Position numbers and translations under genes: made by a program
Shown here: in pieces, positions 1-7,883 of the stretch
Layout: each line of letters opens with the position of its first letter
Numbering within the stretch: position 1 is the stretch's first letter
Assembly (NCBI GenBank): GCA_035546295.1
Contig: DATKBT010000125.1
Span: forward strand, 1 to 64,000
DNA length: 64,000 bases
Source of the DNA: DATKBT01 sp035546295
GTDB lineage: Bacteria; Acidobacteriota; Thermoanaerobaculia; Multivoradales; Multivoraceae
Reading direction: 5' to 3'
The notes under the pieces: generated by a model
Seen by the model: only the letters and a program-made list of their open reading frames with translations
Database searches by the model: none
Told to the model about the DNA's origin: nothing

Positions 1-58
1 ACGTGGAGCCCGTGCGTCCGAGCCCGTCGTGGGCCGTCTCAACTCGAGGAGCCAGAAC

Positions 59-1510
59 ATGACCCGACCCCGCCTCGTCTCCGCTCTCCTCTCGGCTCTC
101 GCGCTGGCTCTGCTGCTGACGCCGGCCGCGGCCGCCTCCGAGTCGTCCTCGAAGGACACGACGTCGCAGCCGACGTTCTACCGGGACGTGCTGCCGGTCC
201 TGCAGCAGAACTGCCAGGTCTGCCACCGCCCCGGCGGCGCCAACCTCGGCGGCATGGTGGCTCCGATGTCGTTCGTCGAGTACGCGGACACGCGCCCGTG
301 GGCGAAGTCGATCGCCCGTCAGGTCGAGGCGCGAACGATGCCCCCCTGGCACGCGGCCCCCGAGCACCACGGGACCTTCGTCAACGAGCGCACGATCAGC
401 GACGCCGAGATCGGCACCCTGGTGCGCTGGGCCAACACCGGCGCTCCGGCCGGCGACTCCGCCGACGCGCCGCCGCCTCGCGAGTGGCCCGACACCGGCG
501 GCTGGTCGATCGGCGAGCCCGACCTGGTGCTCGACATGGGCGAGACCTACCTGGTCGCCGACGACGTCGAGGACCACTACATCACCTTCGTGACCGAGAT
601 CACCGAGGAGGTGCTCCCCGAGCCGCGCTGGATCAAGGCGATCGAGTTCCGGCCCGGCAGCCCGGTGGTCCATCACATCATCGCGTTCCCGCTCGGCGGC
701 ATCGCCCCCGGCAACGACCCGACGACCTACCCAGAGGGATACGGCGCCAAGCTCGAGCCGGGCACCAAGGTCCGCTGGCAGATGCACTACCACAAGGAGC
801 CGGGGCCGGGCACTGCGGTCGAGGACCGGTCGATGGCGGCGATCCAGTTCTACCCGCCGGGCTACACGCCCGAGCACCCGATGCTCAACGATCCGCTGGT
901 CAAGCACGACTTCGTGATCCCGCCGGGCGACCCCGCCTACAGCGCCACGGTGTCCACGAAGTTCGAGCGTGATTCGCTGCTGATGGGCTACACCCCGCAC
1001 ATGCACGTGCGTGGCAAGTCGGCCCGCTACGTCGCCAAGTACCCGGACGGCACCGAGGAGGTCCTGCTCCACGTGCCGGAGTACGACTTCAACTGGCAGA
1101 CCCACTACGAGTATCCGCCTCCCGGTAAGCGGATCCCGGCGGGAACCGAGATCGAGCTGACGATGACCTGGGACAACTCGGAGGAGAACCCCAGCAACCC
1201 GGATCCCACCGCCGAGGTCCGCTTCGGTCAGCCGACCACCGCCGAGATGATGTTCGGCTTCGTCTCCTATGCCGACGCCGAGCCCGGCTACGTCCCGGAG
1301 GAGGGCATCGGCTTCTTCAGCGGTCGCGGTCGCGGTGAGCGGGACATCGACCCCGAGCGGCTCAAGGCCCTGGTCAAGGAGAGGCTCGGTCTCGACTGGG
1401 ACACGCTGAACGAGGAGCAGCGCCAGCAGATCCTCGAGCGGCTGCGCGAGCGCCAGCGCGGCGCCGAGGAGACCGGCGCGTCCGACGGCGCGGTGTCGGG
1501 CTCGCGCTGA
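59..1510 (+). CDS. Secreted cytochrome c / copper type II monooxygenase-like protein
   Basis: The 483-residue product starts with a signal peptide (residues 1-26, hydrophobic core ending AAAAS). A single c-type heme motif CQVCH lies at 52-56, inside a region resembling the cytochrome domain fused to many acidobacterial and planctomycete proteins. The rest resembles copper type II ascorbate-dependent monooxygenases (PHM/DBM fold): a His-His pair at 205-206, an HYH motif near 243-245, a PHMH motif near 315 and a Met-rich EMMFG near 400 are candidate copper ligands. It probably acts in the periplasm as a redox enzyme, with heme feeding electrons to copper; the substrate is unknown. I chose the ATG at 59 over an upstream in-frame start because GGAG sits just before it and the signal peptide starts there. 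It converges with the next gene, 21 bp away. Confidence 0.75.
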   Translation: MTRPRLVSALLSALALALLLTPAAAASESSSKDTTSQPTFYRDVLPVLQQNCQVCHRPGGANLGGMVAPMSFVEYADTRPWAKSIARQVEARTMPPWHAAPEHHGTFVNERTISDAEIGTLVRWANTGAPAGDSADAPPPREWPDTGGWSIGEPDLVLDMGETYLVADDVEDHYITFVTEITEEVLPEPRWIKAIEFRPGSPVVHHIIAFPLGGIAPGNDPTTYPEGYGAKLEPGTKVRWQMHYHKEPGPGTAVEDRSMAAIQFYPPGYTPEHPMLNDPLVKHDFVIPPGDPAYSATVSTKFERDSLLMGYTPHMHVRGKSARYVAKYPDGTEEVLLHVPEYDFNWQTHYEYPPPGKRIPAGTEIELTMTWDNSEENPSNPDPTAEVRFGQPTTAEMMFGFVSYADAEPGYVPEEGIGFFSGRGRGERDIDPERLKALVKERLGLDWDTLNEEQRQQILERLRERQRGAEETGASDGAVSGSR

Positions 1511-1531
1511 GCCCAGCTCCTTCCGACGGGC

Positions 1532-2863
1532 TCAGTTGGAAGGGTTCTGTTCGAATCGGCCGGCGTCGCCGCTCTCGAAGCCCTCGGTGAGGAGGACGCC
1601 CGGGAACTCGAAGAGGATCGTCTCGGGCTCCAGCACCTCGAACAGGTCGAGGCTGTGGACGATGCCGGCGGGCGGACGGCTGGCGTCGAACCAGAACGAG
1701 TACATGGTGCCCCAGCGCAGGGCATTGGCGTTGGGGGCGACGTCGCAGGTGTCGGTGAACCAGGTCACGCTGTCGGCGCTCACCGCGGTCTCCCAATCCG
1801 TCGTGTCGTAGGGCTCGCCCGAGTGGGAGTCGACGTCGCGGAAGCCGACGTCCGTGATAGGGGTGGGGCCGGGAAAGGTAACCACCAGGGCGCGCGCGCC
1901 GCGGTTGGAGTTCAGGTTGTGGACCGCGTACTCGTAGTGGTAGGTGCCGTCACCGAGCCCGGTCACCTTGCGGGCGACGTGGAAGCGTTCGGTGGGCAGC
2001 GGGCCGTACTGCGTGTCGACCGTCATCAGCTCGACCTCGGGGTCGACCGCCGGCCACGCCGCGATCGCCGGCTGCTCGCGGAAGGTGCTGCCGGTGAGGC
2101 TCAGGTCGAGGGTGCCGGCGGCGACCGTGACCCGGCGGTACGAGGCGTTGTTGAGGCCGTTGCCGGCGGCGGCGTCGTCGGCGGCGACGTAGTGTCCCTC
2201 GACCCAGTAGAGCGCCCCCTGGTTGAGGGCGGGGTCGAGATCCGAGCGGGTCACCTGGAGGCGCTGGTCGATCACCTGCGGAGCGGGCGGCTGGGTCGGC
2301 GGGAACGGGAACAGCCCGGTCGCGCCGTTGACCTCGGATCGGGGGCCGAGATAACTACGGTTGCCGTTGAGCGAGGCGCTGTAGGGATCGGTGCAGCCGA
2401 CGCCGAGCTGGTCCCCCCCCAGGGTCGGGCCGCAGCTCGCGCCGCAGCTCGCGTTGGTCTGGTTGACCGAGAAGAATCCGTGCTTGAGCCAGCTCGCGCC
2501 GAGCTGCTCGAACCTGCCGTCCTTGAGCCGGTAGAGGTTCTGGGCGATCACCGGGTGCTGGGTGTCCTCGCAGTACTCGCGGTCGTCGTCGCACCACCAG
2601 ACCGGCTGATCGCCGACGTTGCACGACGTGGTGCCCACCGAGTAGGCCTGGAGGTCGCCGAGGGCGCCGTAGTTGGCGGTGTCCTGCAGCGAGATCACCG
2701 TGACATCGGGTCCGCTCGATTGACCGGAGCCCTGGACCGACGCCACCCTGAGCGGGCCGTCGACCACCTGCGCCGCAGCGATTCCCGCCCCGACCGCCGC
2801 GCACAGCAGCGCCGCGACGGCGGTGGTGCGGGATCTGCGGTCTCGTGGGCGAGGAGGCGTCAT
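1532..2863 (-). CDS. Secreted protein of unknown function with 'FESGD' tail
   Basis: This 443-residue protein starts with a basic segment and a hydrophobic signal peptide (residues 1-32, ending AAAQ). The body is rich in Cys, Asn and aromatic residues with no enzyme motif I recognise; several Cys pairs (for example CGASCGP and a CDDDREYC stretch) suggest disulfides outside the cytoplasm. The C-terminus ends in an LTEGFESGD motif, a tail seen on many secreted proteins of Acidobacteriota and related phyla. The start ATG overlaps the TGA of the upstream polyferredoxin gene (ATGA), so translation is probably coupled and the two products may work together at the membrane or in the periplasm. Function unknown. 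Confidence 0.7.
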   Translation of the reverse strand: MTPPRPRDRRSRTTAVAALLCAAVGAGIAAAQVVDGPLRVASVQGSGQSSGPDVTVISLQDTANYGALGDLQAYSVGTTSCNVGDQPVWWCDDDREYCEDTQHPVIAQNLYRLKDGRFEQLGASWLKHGFFSVNQTNASCGASCGPTLGGDQLGVGCTDPYSASLNGNRSYLGPRSEVNGATGLFPFPPTQPPAPQVIDQRLQVTRSDLDPALNQGALYWVEGHYVAADDAAAGNGLNNASYRRVTVAAGTLDLSLTGSTFREQPAIAAWPAVDPEVELMTVDTQYGPLPTERFHVARKVTGLGDGTYHYEYAVHNLNSNRGARALVVTFPGPTPITDVGFRDVDSHSGEPYDTTDWETAVSADSVTWFTDTCDVAPNANALRWGTMYSFWFDASRPPAGIVHSLDLFEVLEPETILFEFPGVLLTEGFESGDAGRFEQNPSN

Positions 2864-4713
2864 GGCAACGGGAGAACGGGTGCCGAAGGCGTCCGAGGGA
2901 GCACCCCCATCGAGCGCGCCGCCTCCAGGTTCTCCCGGGCCTGGAGATGGCTCGGATCCAGTCGCAGCGTCTCCGCGAAGAGATCCGTCGCCGCCTGGGC
3001 ATCGCCCTGCAGGGCGCGAACGACGCCGAGATTGTAAGCGAGATCCGCCGAGCTGGGCGCCCGCTCGCGCCCCTCCTCGAGGACGGCGGCGGCCTGCTCG
3101 AGATCGCCGGACCGCGCGGCGACGATGCCCAGGTCGTTGTAGGGGCGATCCCACGCCGGCCAGCGCGTGCTGGCGCGGCGATACGCGGCGGTCGCGGCTG
3201 CCAGGTCGCCGCGCGCCCAGGCCTCCCGGCCCAACGCGCGCAGCAGAGCCGGCGTCTCCTCGCCCAGCTCGCGGGCGCGAGCGGCGCTCTCGGAGAATGC
3301 GGCCGCGTCTCCCGAGAGGAGGTCGAGGGTCGCGAGCTCGGCGGCGATGCCGGGGGTGGCGAAGAGCCCCCAGCCGAGCGCGCGTCGCAGGTGGGCGCGC
3401 CCCCGCTCGAGGCGTTCCAGCTCGCCCTCGGTGAGCGCCGGCGCCGGCGAGGCGACGTCGAGCGCGGCGAGCAGCGGTGTCGAGAGCGTCCGTGTCGTGT
3501 GTTGGCCGAGGAAGGCGCTGGCGCGCACCGAGGCGCTGTGGACCCAGAACGCCGCGAGCAGGACGGCCGAGGCGACGAACGCCCAGCCGGCTCGCTGGAG
3601 CCGTCCCTTCCACCGCAGACGAATCCGGCGGACCGTGACGTCGCGCCGTACGGCGAGGCGCACCGCGACCAGCGTCAGGAACGACAGGATGCCGGCGAGC
3701 CCCAGCGCCAGCAGGAAGGGGACGGCGCCGTAGAGCCCGCGGAAGGCGAAGAACGCGCCGGCGAAGGAGACCGCGAGCACCACCTCCTCCCACCCGGCGA
3801 GCCGCGGCTTCGTCTTCGCCGGCCGCTCGACAAGGGGCCGAGCGAGCCACGGGATCGGACCCTTGCCGTAGTAGAGGGCGTCCTTGGGACAGACGCTGAC
3901 GCAGTCCTGGCACTTCATGCAGTCGCTCGAGACGACCATCCCCCAGTCGCGCACCTCCTCGTGGACCCGCACGTTCGACGTGCACACCGCGGTGCAGTGG
4001 CCGCACCCCTCGCAGGCGTCGGTCACCCGGATGCGCAGTGGGGCCACGCGGTCGGCGACGCCGAAGATCGCGCCGTAGGGGCAGGCGTAGGCGCAGAAGC
4101 CCTTGGCGCCCAGGAAGTACACGATGCCGAAGCCGCAGACCAGGAGGGTCAGTCCGCCGATCGCCCAGCCGGGGAAGGTGGCCCAGAAGTGCTCGGTGGT
4201 GAGCTCCGCTCCACCCCAGCGCAGCCCCTCTCCCGCGCCCAGACGGTGCGCGAGCGGCCACAGGAACATGTAGGCGAACGCCAGCGACGGGACCGCCCGG
4301 AGGGCTCGCGAGCGCAGCGGCTGCGGGCGGATCCCGACCCGCGCGAGCAGCCAGCGGGCGAGGTCCTGCAGCGCGAGGAGGTGGCAGCCCCAGCCGCAGA
4401 AGAAGCGGCCGAAGATCGCGGTCGCCACGATGGCGGCGGCGAAGAAGAGCAGCCCGGCGTTGATGACTCCCGCACGCGAGAACGCCATCGCCTCCGACGG
4501 CTCGACGGGGGTCACCGTGCGCCCGGCGACCAGCCAGTGGACGATGTGCGCGCCGATCAGGAGATGGACGGCGAGCAGCACCAGGGCGCGCCGCCGCGCA
4601 TTGCGCGAGCGGCGGAGGCTGGGCCGCGGGCGACGGAGATTAGGGGCCGGATCGACGACACGGAGCTCGGTCACGCGCCAACCGTAGCGCGTCCGCGGCC
4701 GCGGCGGAATCAT
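2860..4713 (-). CDS. Membrane polyferredoxin (NapH/CcoG-like) with C-terminal TPR domain
   Basis: The 617-residue protein has an N-terminal membrane part with helices near 43-63, 84-102, 143-157 and 184-203. Cys pairs occur at 106/110 (FCGWGC) and 207/211 (CAYAC), as in NapH/RdxA-type proteins. Two complete 4Fe-4S motifs follow: C234, C237, C240, C244 and C265, C268, C271, C275. After further helices (about 300-410), residues 435-605 form alanine-rich TPR-like repeats. NapH-type proteins pass electrons from quinol to periplasmic partners. The added TPR region is not part of NapH and may dock a partner, perhaps the secreted protein encoded next (ATGA overlap). An alternative GTG start exists at codon 14. 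Confidence 0.8.
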   Translation of the reverse strand: MIPPRPRTRYGWRVTELRVVDPAPNLRRPRPSLRRSRNARRRALVLLAVHLLIGAHIVHWLVAGRTVTPVEPSEAMAFSRAGVINAGLLFFAAAIVATAIFGRFFCGWGCHLLALQDLARWLLARVGIRPQPLRSRALRAVPSLAFAYMFLWPLAHRLGAGEGLRWGGAELTTEHFWATFPGWAIGGLTLLVCGFGIVYFLGAKGFCAYACPYGAIFGVADRVAPLRIRVTDACEGCGHCTAVCTSNVRVHEEVRDWGMVVSSDCMKCQDCVSVCPKDALYYGKGPIPWLARPLVERPAKTKPRLAGWEEVVLAVSFAGAFFAFRGLYGAVPFLLALGLAGILSFLTLVAVRLAVRRDVTVRRIRLRWKGRLQRAGWAFVASAVLLAAFWVHSASVRASAFLGQHTTRTLSTPLLAALDVASPAPALTEGELERLERGRAHLRRALGWGLFATPGIAAELATLDLLSGDAAAFSESAARARELGEETPALLRALGREAWARGDLAAATAAYRRASTRWPAWDRPYNDLGIVAARSGDLEQAAAVLEEGRERAPSSADLAYNLGVVRALQGDAQAATDLFAETLRLDPSHLQARENLEAARSMGVLPRTPSAPVLPLP

Positions 4714-4790
4714 CGCGCGCCACCCGCCGTGACACGGTGTAACATCTCCAGCACAACGAACCGGACATCCGATCCGAAGGAGCTTTCGAG

Positions 4791-5150
4791 ATGAAGAAAC
4801 TCGCCCTGACGGGCGTTCTCCTGCTGCTGCTTCTCGCGCCGGCGGCGTTCGCGGCCCATCACGTGAACGGCACCTGGCAGCTCGACGTCACCCTCGGCGA
4901 CGGCCAGGGCGGCCAGGCGACGCTCACCCTCGAGGAGGGGGAGGGGGGCAAGCTCACCGGCAAGTACAGCGGCGCCCTCGGCGAGGAAGCGCTCACCGGC
5001 ACCGTGAACGGCAACGAGGTCGAGGTGTCCTTCGACTCCCAGGCCGGCAAGATCACCTACAAGGGCACCGTGACCGGTGACACGATCGAAGGCACCTGCA
5101 CCTACGGCCAGCTCGGTGAGGGCACCTTCAAGGGAACCAAGAAGGAGTAG
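4791..5150 (+). CDS. Small secreted beta-rich protein
   Basis: The product is 119 residues with a clear signal peptide (MKKLALTG followed by a Leu run, cleavage near AFA-AH at about residue 22). The mature part alternates hydrophobic and polar residues with Gly at turns (GTWQLDVTL, GKYSGAL, GTVNGNEVEVSF, YKGTVTGDTIEG), which predicts a small antiparallel beta-barrel like those of uncharacterised secreted lipocalin-like proteins. A strong AAGGAG ribosome binding site lies just before the ATG. It stands alone, divergent from the polyferredoxin gene. No catalytic residue stands out; a binding role is a guess. Confidence 0.75.
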   Translation: MKKLALTGVLLLLLLAPAAFAAHHVNGTWQLDVTLGDGQGGQATLTLEEGEGGKLTGKYSGALGEEALTGTVNGNEVEVSFDSQAGKITYKGTVTGDTIEGTCTYGQLGEGTFKGTKKE

Positions 5151-5268
5151 CTGGGGGACCGGTCCGGACTGCCGCCTCGACCCCGACGGCTCCTCGGAGG
5201 GTACGCTGTTCGCCGTTCGCCGGGATCGCCTGGCGAGACAGCAACCCCCTCGAGAGGAGCTCCACGTC

Positions 5269-5802
5269 ATGGAGAAGTCGTCCCGGTCCCGCGCATTCCT
5301 TCAGGTTCTGCTTCTCGTGCTGGCTGCCCTGGCTCCCCCTCTTCCAGCCCAGCCGCCGGCGACGAGCGCCGGAGAGGTCGACCGCACGATCCACGTCCCC
5401 GCGGGCTGGGAGGGAGCGTACGAGTTCGGCTACGCGCCGGCAGTGCGAGTCGGGAACAGGGTGATCGTCTCCGGGATTCCGGCCGGTGGTGACGGCACGT
5501 ACGAGGAGAAGGTCCGGCGGATGTACCAGCGCGCCAAGGATCTGCTCGCGGACGCTGGCGCCGGCATCGACGACGTCGTGGAGCTGATGACGTTCCACGT
5601 CGAGCCCCGGGACTCGCCGGCCTTCCAGCAGGAGTTCCAACGCTACATGCCGATCCACCGCGAGTTCTTCGGCGAGCATCGGCCCGCCTGGACCGCGATC
5701 GGGGGCAGCACCCTGCTGGCGCCCACCGCGGTGGTCGAGATGCGGGTGGTGGCGGTCGTCGGCTCTGGCGAGAACAGCCGCGTGGTCCGCTCCGGCCAGT
5801 GA
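5269..5802 (+). CDS. Secreted RidA/YjgF-family protein
   Basis: The 177-residue product has a signal peptide (residues 1-30, ending PAQP) before a RidA/YjgF/YER057c domain of about 135 residues. Typical features are the RVGNRVIVSG strand, a central helix (YQRAKDLLADAGAGIDDVVEL) and the C-terminal VEMRVVAVV strand. The Arg that binds 2-iminoacids in true RidA deaminases is not obvious here, so it may belong to a non-deaminase subgroup, and export is unusual for RidA itself. The ATG at 5269 was chosen because GAGAGGAG precedes it and the signal peptide begins there; a longer in-frame extension lacks coding character. Hairpin-forming repeats follow the stop. Confidence 0.75.
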   Translation: MEKSSRSRAFLQVLLLVLAALAPPLPAQPPATSAGEVDRTIHVPAGWEGAYEFGYAPAVRVGNRVIVSGIPAGGDGTYEEKVRRMYQRAKDLLADAGAGIDDVVELMTFHVEPRDSPAFQQEFQRYMPIHREFFGEHRPAWTAIGGSTLLAPTAVVEMRVVAVVGSGENSRVVRSGQ

Positions 5803-5843
5803 CCCGACGTGAGGCGCGGCTAGGTCGACTAGGCCAGCGGAAA

Positions 5844-5960
5844 GTTCTTGCCTGCCTTGAGGCAGGCGGCGGTCGTTGGTCTCGCGCAAGCGCAAGACCA
5901 AGGTTCTTGCCTGCCTGCGGCAGGCGGCGGTCGTTGGCCTCGCGCAAGCGCGAGGCCAAG
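5844..5960. repeat. Tandem pair of hairpin-forming repeats (REP-like)
   Basis: Two adjacent units, 5844-5902 and 5903-5960, are about 90 percent identical. Each holds two palindromes: GCCTGCC/GGCAGGC (5850-5867 and 5909-5925), and a longer stem spanning TTGG(T/C)CTCGCGC-AA-GCGC..AG(A/G)CCAA. In the second unit the longer stem is a perfect 12 bp. In the first unit a T-A pair replaces the C-G pair, so both arms changed together. The 357 bp between 5803 and 6160 hold only this element, the 50-bp repeat, the inverted repeat and a promoter hexamer; I see no gene there. Confidence 0.85.
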
Positions 5961-6022
5961 GCTCACAAAACGGTCAAAGTTCGATCAAGCCGCTGCGCTC
6001 GCCCAAAGAAACGGCTGTGGCC

Positions 6023-6072
6023 TGGTCGACCCAGCCGCGCCCGCTTGCGGGCTTGCGGCGCACGAGTGATCG
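6023..6072 (+). repeat. 50-bp dispersed repeat, copy 1 (intergenic)
   Basis: This 50-bp segment matches 9163-9212 with one mismatch; the last 42 bp (6031-6072) are identical. It contains a GCCCGC-TT-GCGGGC palindrome. It lies directly downstream of the tandem hairpin repeats and upstream of the methionine aminopeptidase gene. Confidence 0.9.
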
Positions 6073-6147
6073 CTAGCGGGCTCGTGGTATGACCGCGCCG
6101 CGACCTCGCTGCTCGTTGGGGAGTGGTGAACACCACGAGCCCGCTAG
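6073..6147. repeat. 16-bp perfect inverted repeat with 43-nt loop
   Basis: The arm 6073-6088 is the exact reverse complement of 6132-6147. The right arm overlaps the TAGAAT promoter-like hexamer of the methionine aminopeptidase gene. It could form a stem-loop in a transcript entering from the left, or be a two-half operator; it may also be a remnant of a mobile palindromic element. Confidence 0.8.
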
Positions 6148-6150
6148 AAT
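6145..6150 (+). promoter_or_regulatory. -10-like TAGAAT before map
   Basis: TAGAAT is followed by 10 nt and then the ATG of the methionine aminopeptidase gene. The short gap has no Shine-Dalgarno, consistent with a leaderless transcript. No convincing -35 is visible. Confidence 0.4.
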
Positions 6151-6160
6151 TCGGCCCCGC

Positions 6161-6922
6161 ATGCCGATCGAGACGACTGCCGACCTCGAGGCCCTGACTG
6201 CGGCCGGGCGCGTCGCCTGGAAGGCGCTCGACGCGATGGTGGCGGCGGTGCGCCCTGGGATCTCGACCGCCGAGCTCAACGAGATCGGCGCCCGGGAGAT
6301 CCGGCGTTTGGGCGCGCGTGCGGCGCCCATGATCGACGCGGGCTTCCCGGCGGAGTGCTGCATCAGCGTCAACGACGCGATCGCCCACGGCGTTCCCGGT
6401 CCCTACGTGCTGACCGCCCGAGACCTGGTCAACATCGACGTCAGCGTCGAGCTCCACGGATTCTATGCCGACAACGGCGCCTCGGTGGCGGTCGGCAACC
6501 ACGACGCCGAGATGGCGCGTCTGTGCGACGCCGGACGGAGGACCCTGGCGAGCGCGCTCGCCGCAGTGCGTGCGGGAGACCTGCTCAACCGGATCGGCCT
6601 GGCCGCTGAGCGCACTGCCAGCGCCAGCGGCTTCGAGGTCATCCGGGAGCTCTGCGGTCACGGCGTCGGGCGCTCGCTCCACGAGTACCCGGGCCAGGTC
6701 TGCTCCTTCTACGAGCCCTCGGACCGCCGCGTGATGACCGAGGGCATGGTGCTGGCGATCGAGCCGTTCGTGTCGACCGGGGCGCGGGGCGTGCGGCGCG
6801 CCGCCGACGGCTGGACGCTCTCGACCGACGACGGCGGGCTCGCGGTCCAGTACGAGCACACCGTCGTCGTCACCCGCGCCGGCGCTCTGGTGGTGACCGC
6901 ACCGGAGCCCTATACGCTCTGA
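6161..6922 (+). CDS. map: Methionine aminopeptidase, type I
   Basis: The 253-residue length is usual for bacterial type I MetAP, which removes the initiator Met from new proteins in the cytoplasm. The dimetal ligands are all present: D93 (NIDVS), D104 (YADN), H167 (GHGVG), E201 (AIEPF) and E232 (QYEHT). The S1' histidine H76 (AIAHGVPG) and H174 are also in place. The CISVND motif at 67-72 is characteristic. The ATG at 6161 begins the conserved N-terminal helix; an upstream extension would run through the inverted repeat and is unlikely. There is no translation-gene neighbour; a secreted protein gene converges 19 bp away. Confidence 0.95.
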   Translation: MPIETTADLEALTAAGRVAWKALDAMVAAVRPGISTAELNEIGAREIRRLGARAAPMIDAGFPAECCISVNDAIAHGVPGPYVLTARDLVNIDVSVELHGFYADNGASVAVGNHDAEMARLCDAGRRTLASALAAVRAGDLLNRIGLAAERTASASGFEVIRELCGHGVGRSLHEYPGQVCSFYEPSDRRVMTEGMVLAIEPFVSTGARGVRRAADGWTLSTDDGGLAVQYEHTVVVTRAGALVVTAPEPYTL

Positions 6923-6941
6923 ACGGGCTCCACGAGCGGCC

Positions 6942-7676
6942 TCAACCGCCGCCGAGGGCGATGTCGTAGGTGGCGACCTGTACGAGGTCCGGGCGCTCCT
7001 GCTCGGAGAGCGAGATCTCCTGCGAGAACGCCTCCTCGCCGGGGGCTTCGACGTCGAGCCGCAGGATCCGCGGCGCGTCCCAGAGCAGGACCTCGTAGGT
7101 GCCGTCCTTGGCGACCTCGGCCTCGACCGACATCTCGGGGGACTCGGGAGCTCCGACCTCGAGGGTCGCGCCTCTTGCCGGCTTGCCGTCGGGGGTCGTG
7201 ATCCGGCCGGTGAGCACCGCGTAGATGCCCTCGGCTCCGGGGTCCTGCCCCTGTGGCCAGAGGATGGGATGGACGGCTCCGAGCGCGTTGCGCGCCACTC
7301 CGATCGTGGTCTCGACCGAGCGGTATCCGTCCTTCTCGAAGGTGAGCCGCAGGTTGATGCCCTCGAGGTTGAACTCCTCGAGCAAGGGGGCCAGGTTGCG
7401 CGCCAGGTAGGCGCCGGTCTTGCGGGTGCGCGTGCGCTGACGGTTCGCGGGCGCGTCGTGGTTGACGACCCAGATGTTGACGTTGGTCATCGGGGTGCCT
7501 TCGTGGTCGTAGACCGTCCCGGCGACCCTCGTGTTGTCGCGATCGCTCACGTCGCCCGTGATGTCGACCCCCTCGTTGCGCTGGGCGTTCGCCGGCGGCG
7601 CCGCCAGCGCGGCCCCGATCACGAGGCACAGGCCGGCGCGCAGGGCCGAGGCGAGTCTGTTCGTGCGGATGCTCAT
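6942..7676 (-). CDS. Secreted carboxypeptidase-regulatory-like domain protein
   Basis: The 244-residue product has a signal peptide (1-31, ending ANAQR) followed by two CarboxypepD_reg-like beta-sandwich domains: RVAGTVYDHEGTPMTNVNIWV at about 50-70 and LTGRITTPDGKPARGATLEV at about 155-175. These domains are common in acidobacterial surface and secreted proteins and in TonB-receptor N-termini; they mediate binding rather than catalysis. The ATG is preceded by a perfect AGGAGGTGA ribosome binding site (7681-7689 on this strand), one of the strongest in the window, suggesting high expression. Its ligand is unknown. The 207 bp to the divergent M20 peptidase gene presumably hold both promoters. 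Confidence 0.75.
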   Translation of the reverse strand: MSIRTNRLASALRAGLCLVIGAALAAPPANAQRNEGVDITGDVSDRDNTRVAGTVYDHEGTPMTNVNIWVVNHDAPANRQRTRTRKTGAYLARNLAPLLEEFNLEGINLRLTFEKDGYRSVETTIGVARNALGAVHPILWPQGQDPGAEGIYAVLTGRITTPDGKPARGATLEVGAPESPEMSVEAEVAKDGTYEVLLWDAPRILRLDVEAPGEEAFSQEISLSEQERPDLVQVATYDIALGGG

Positions 7677-7883
7677 GTGCTCACCTCCTGAACGCGGACC
7701 GCTCGTCGACAGTGGGTTCTCTCGGCGGTGTCTCTCGGAGCTCCTCTGGGGGCCTTCGGCCTCGGATGTTAACAACGGCTGGTAGTCTGCGCTGCAGCGA
7801 AGGACCGTTCGACACGCGGCGGGCATCGCAGAACGTCGCGGCCGCCCGAGCGCTCTTCGGGTCTGCAACGGAGATCGACTCCC

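Noticed and set aside
2845..4794. A plus-strand open frame of 649 codons opposite the polyferredoxin gene
   Set aside because: The minus strand has two clear 4Fe-4S motifs and membrane helices; the plus-strand translation is Arg/Glu-rich shadow.
5844..5960. Tandem repeats considered as a CRISPR array
   Set aside because: Only two adjacent units without unique spacers, each with internal hairpins; no cas genes anywhere.
5799..6092. Short plus-strand frames across the hairpin repeats
   Set aside because: They are translations of repeat DNA with no start signals and no similarity to proteins.
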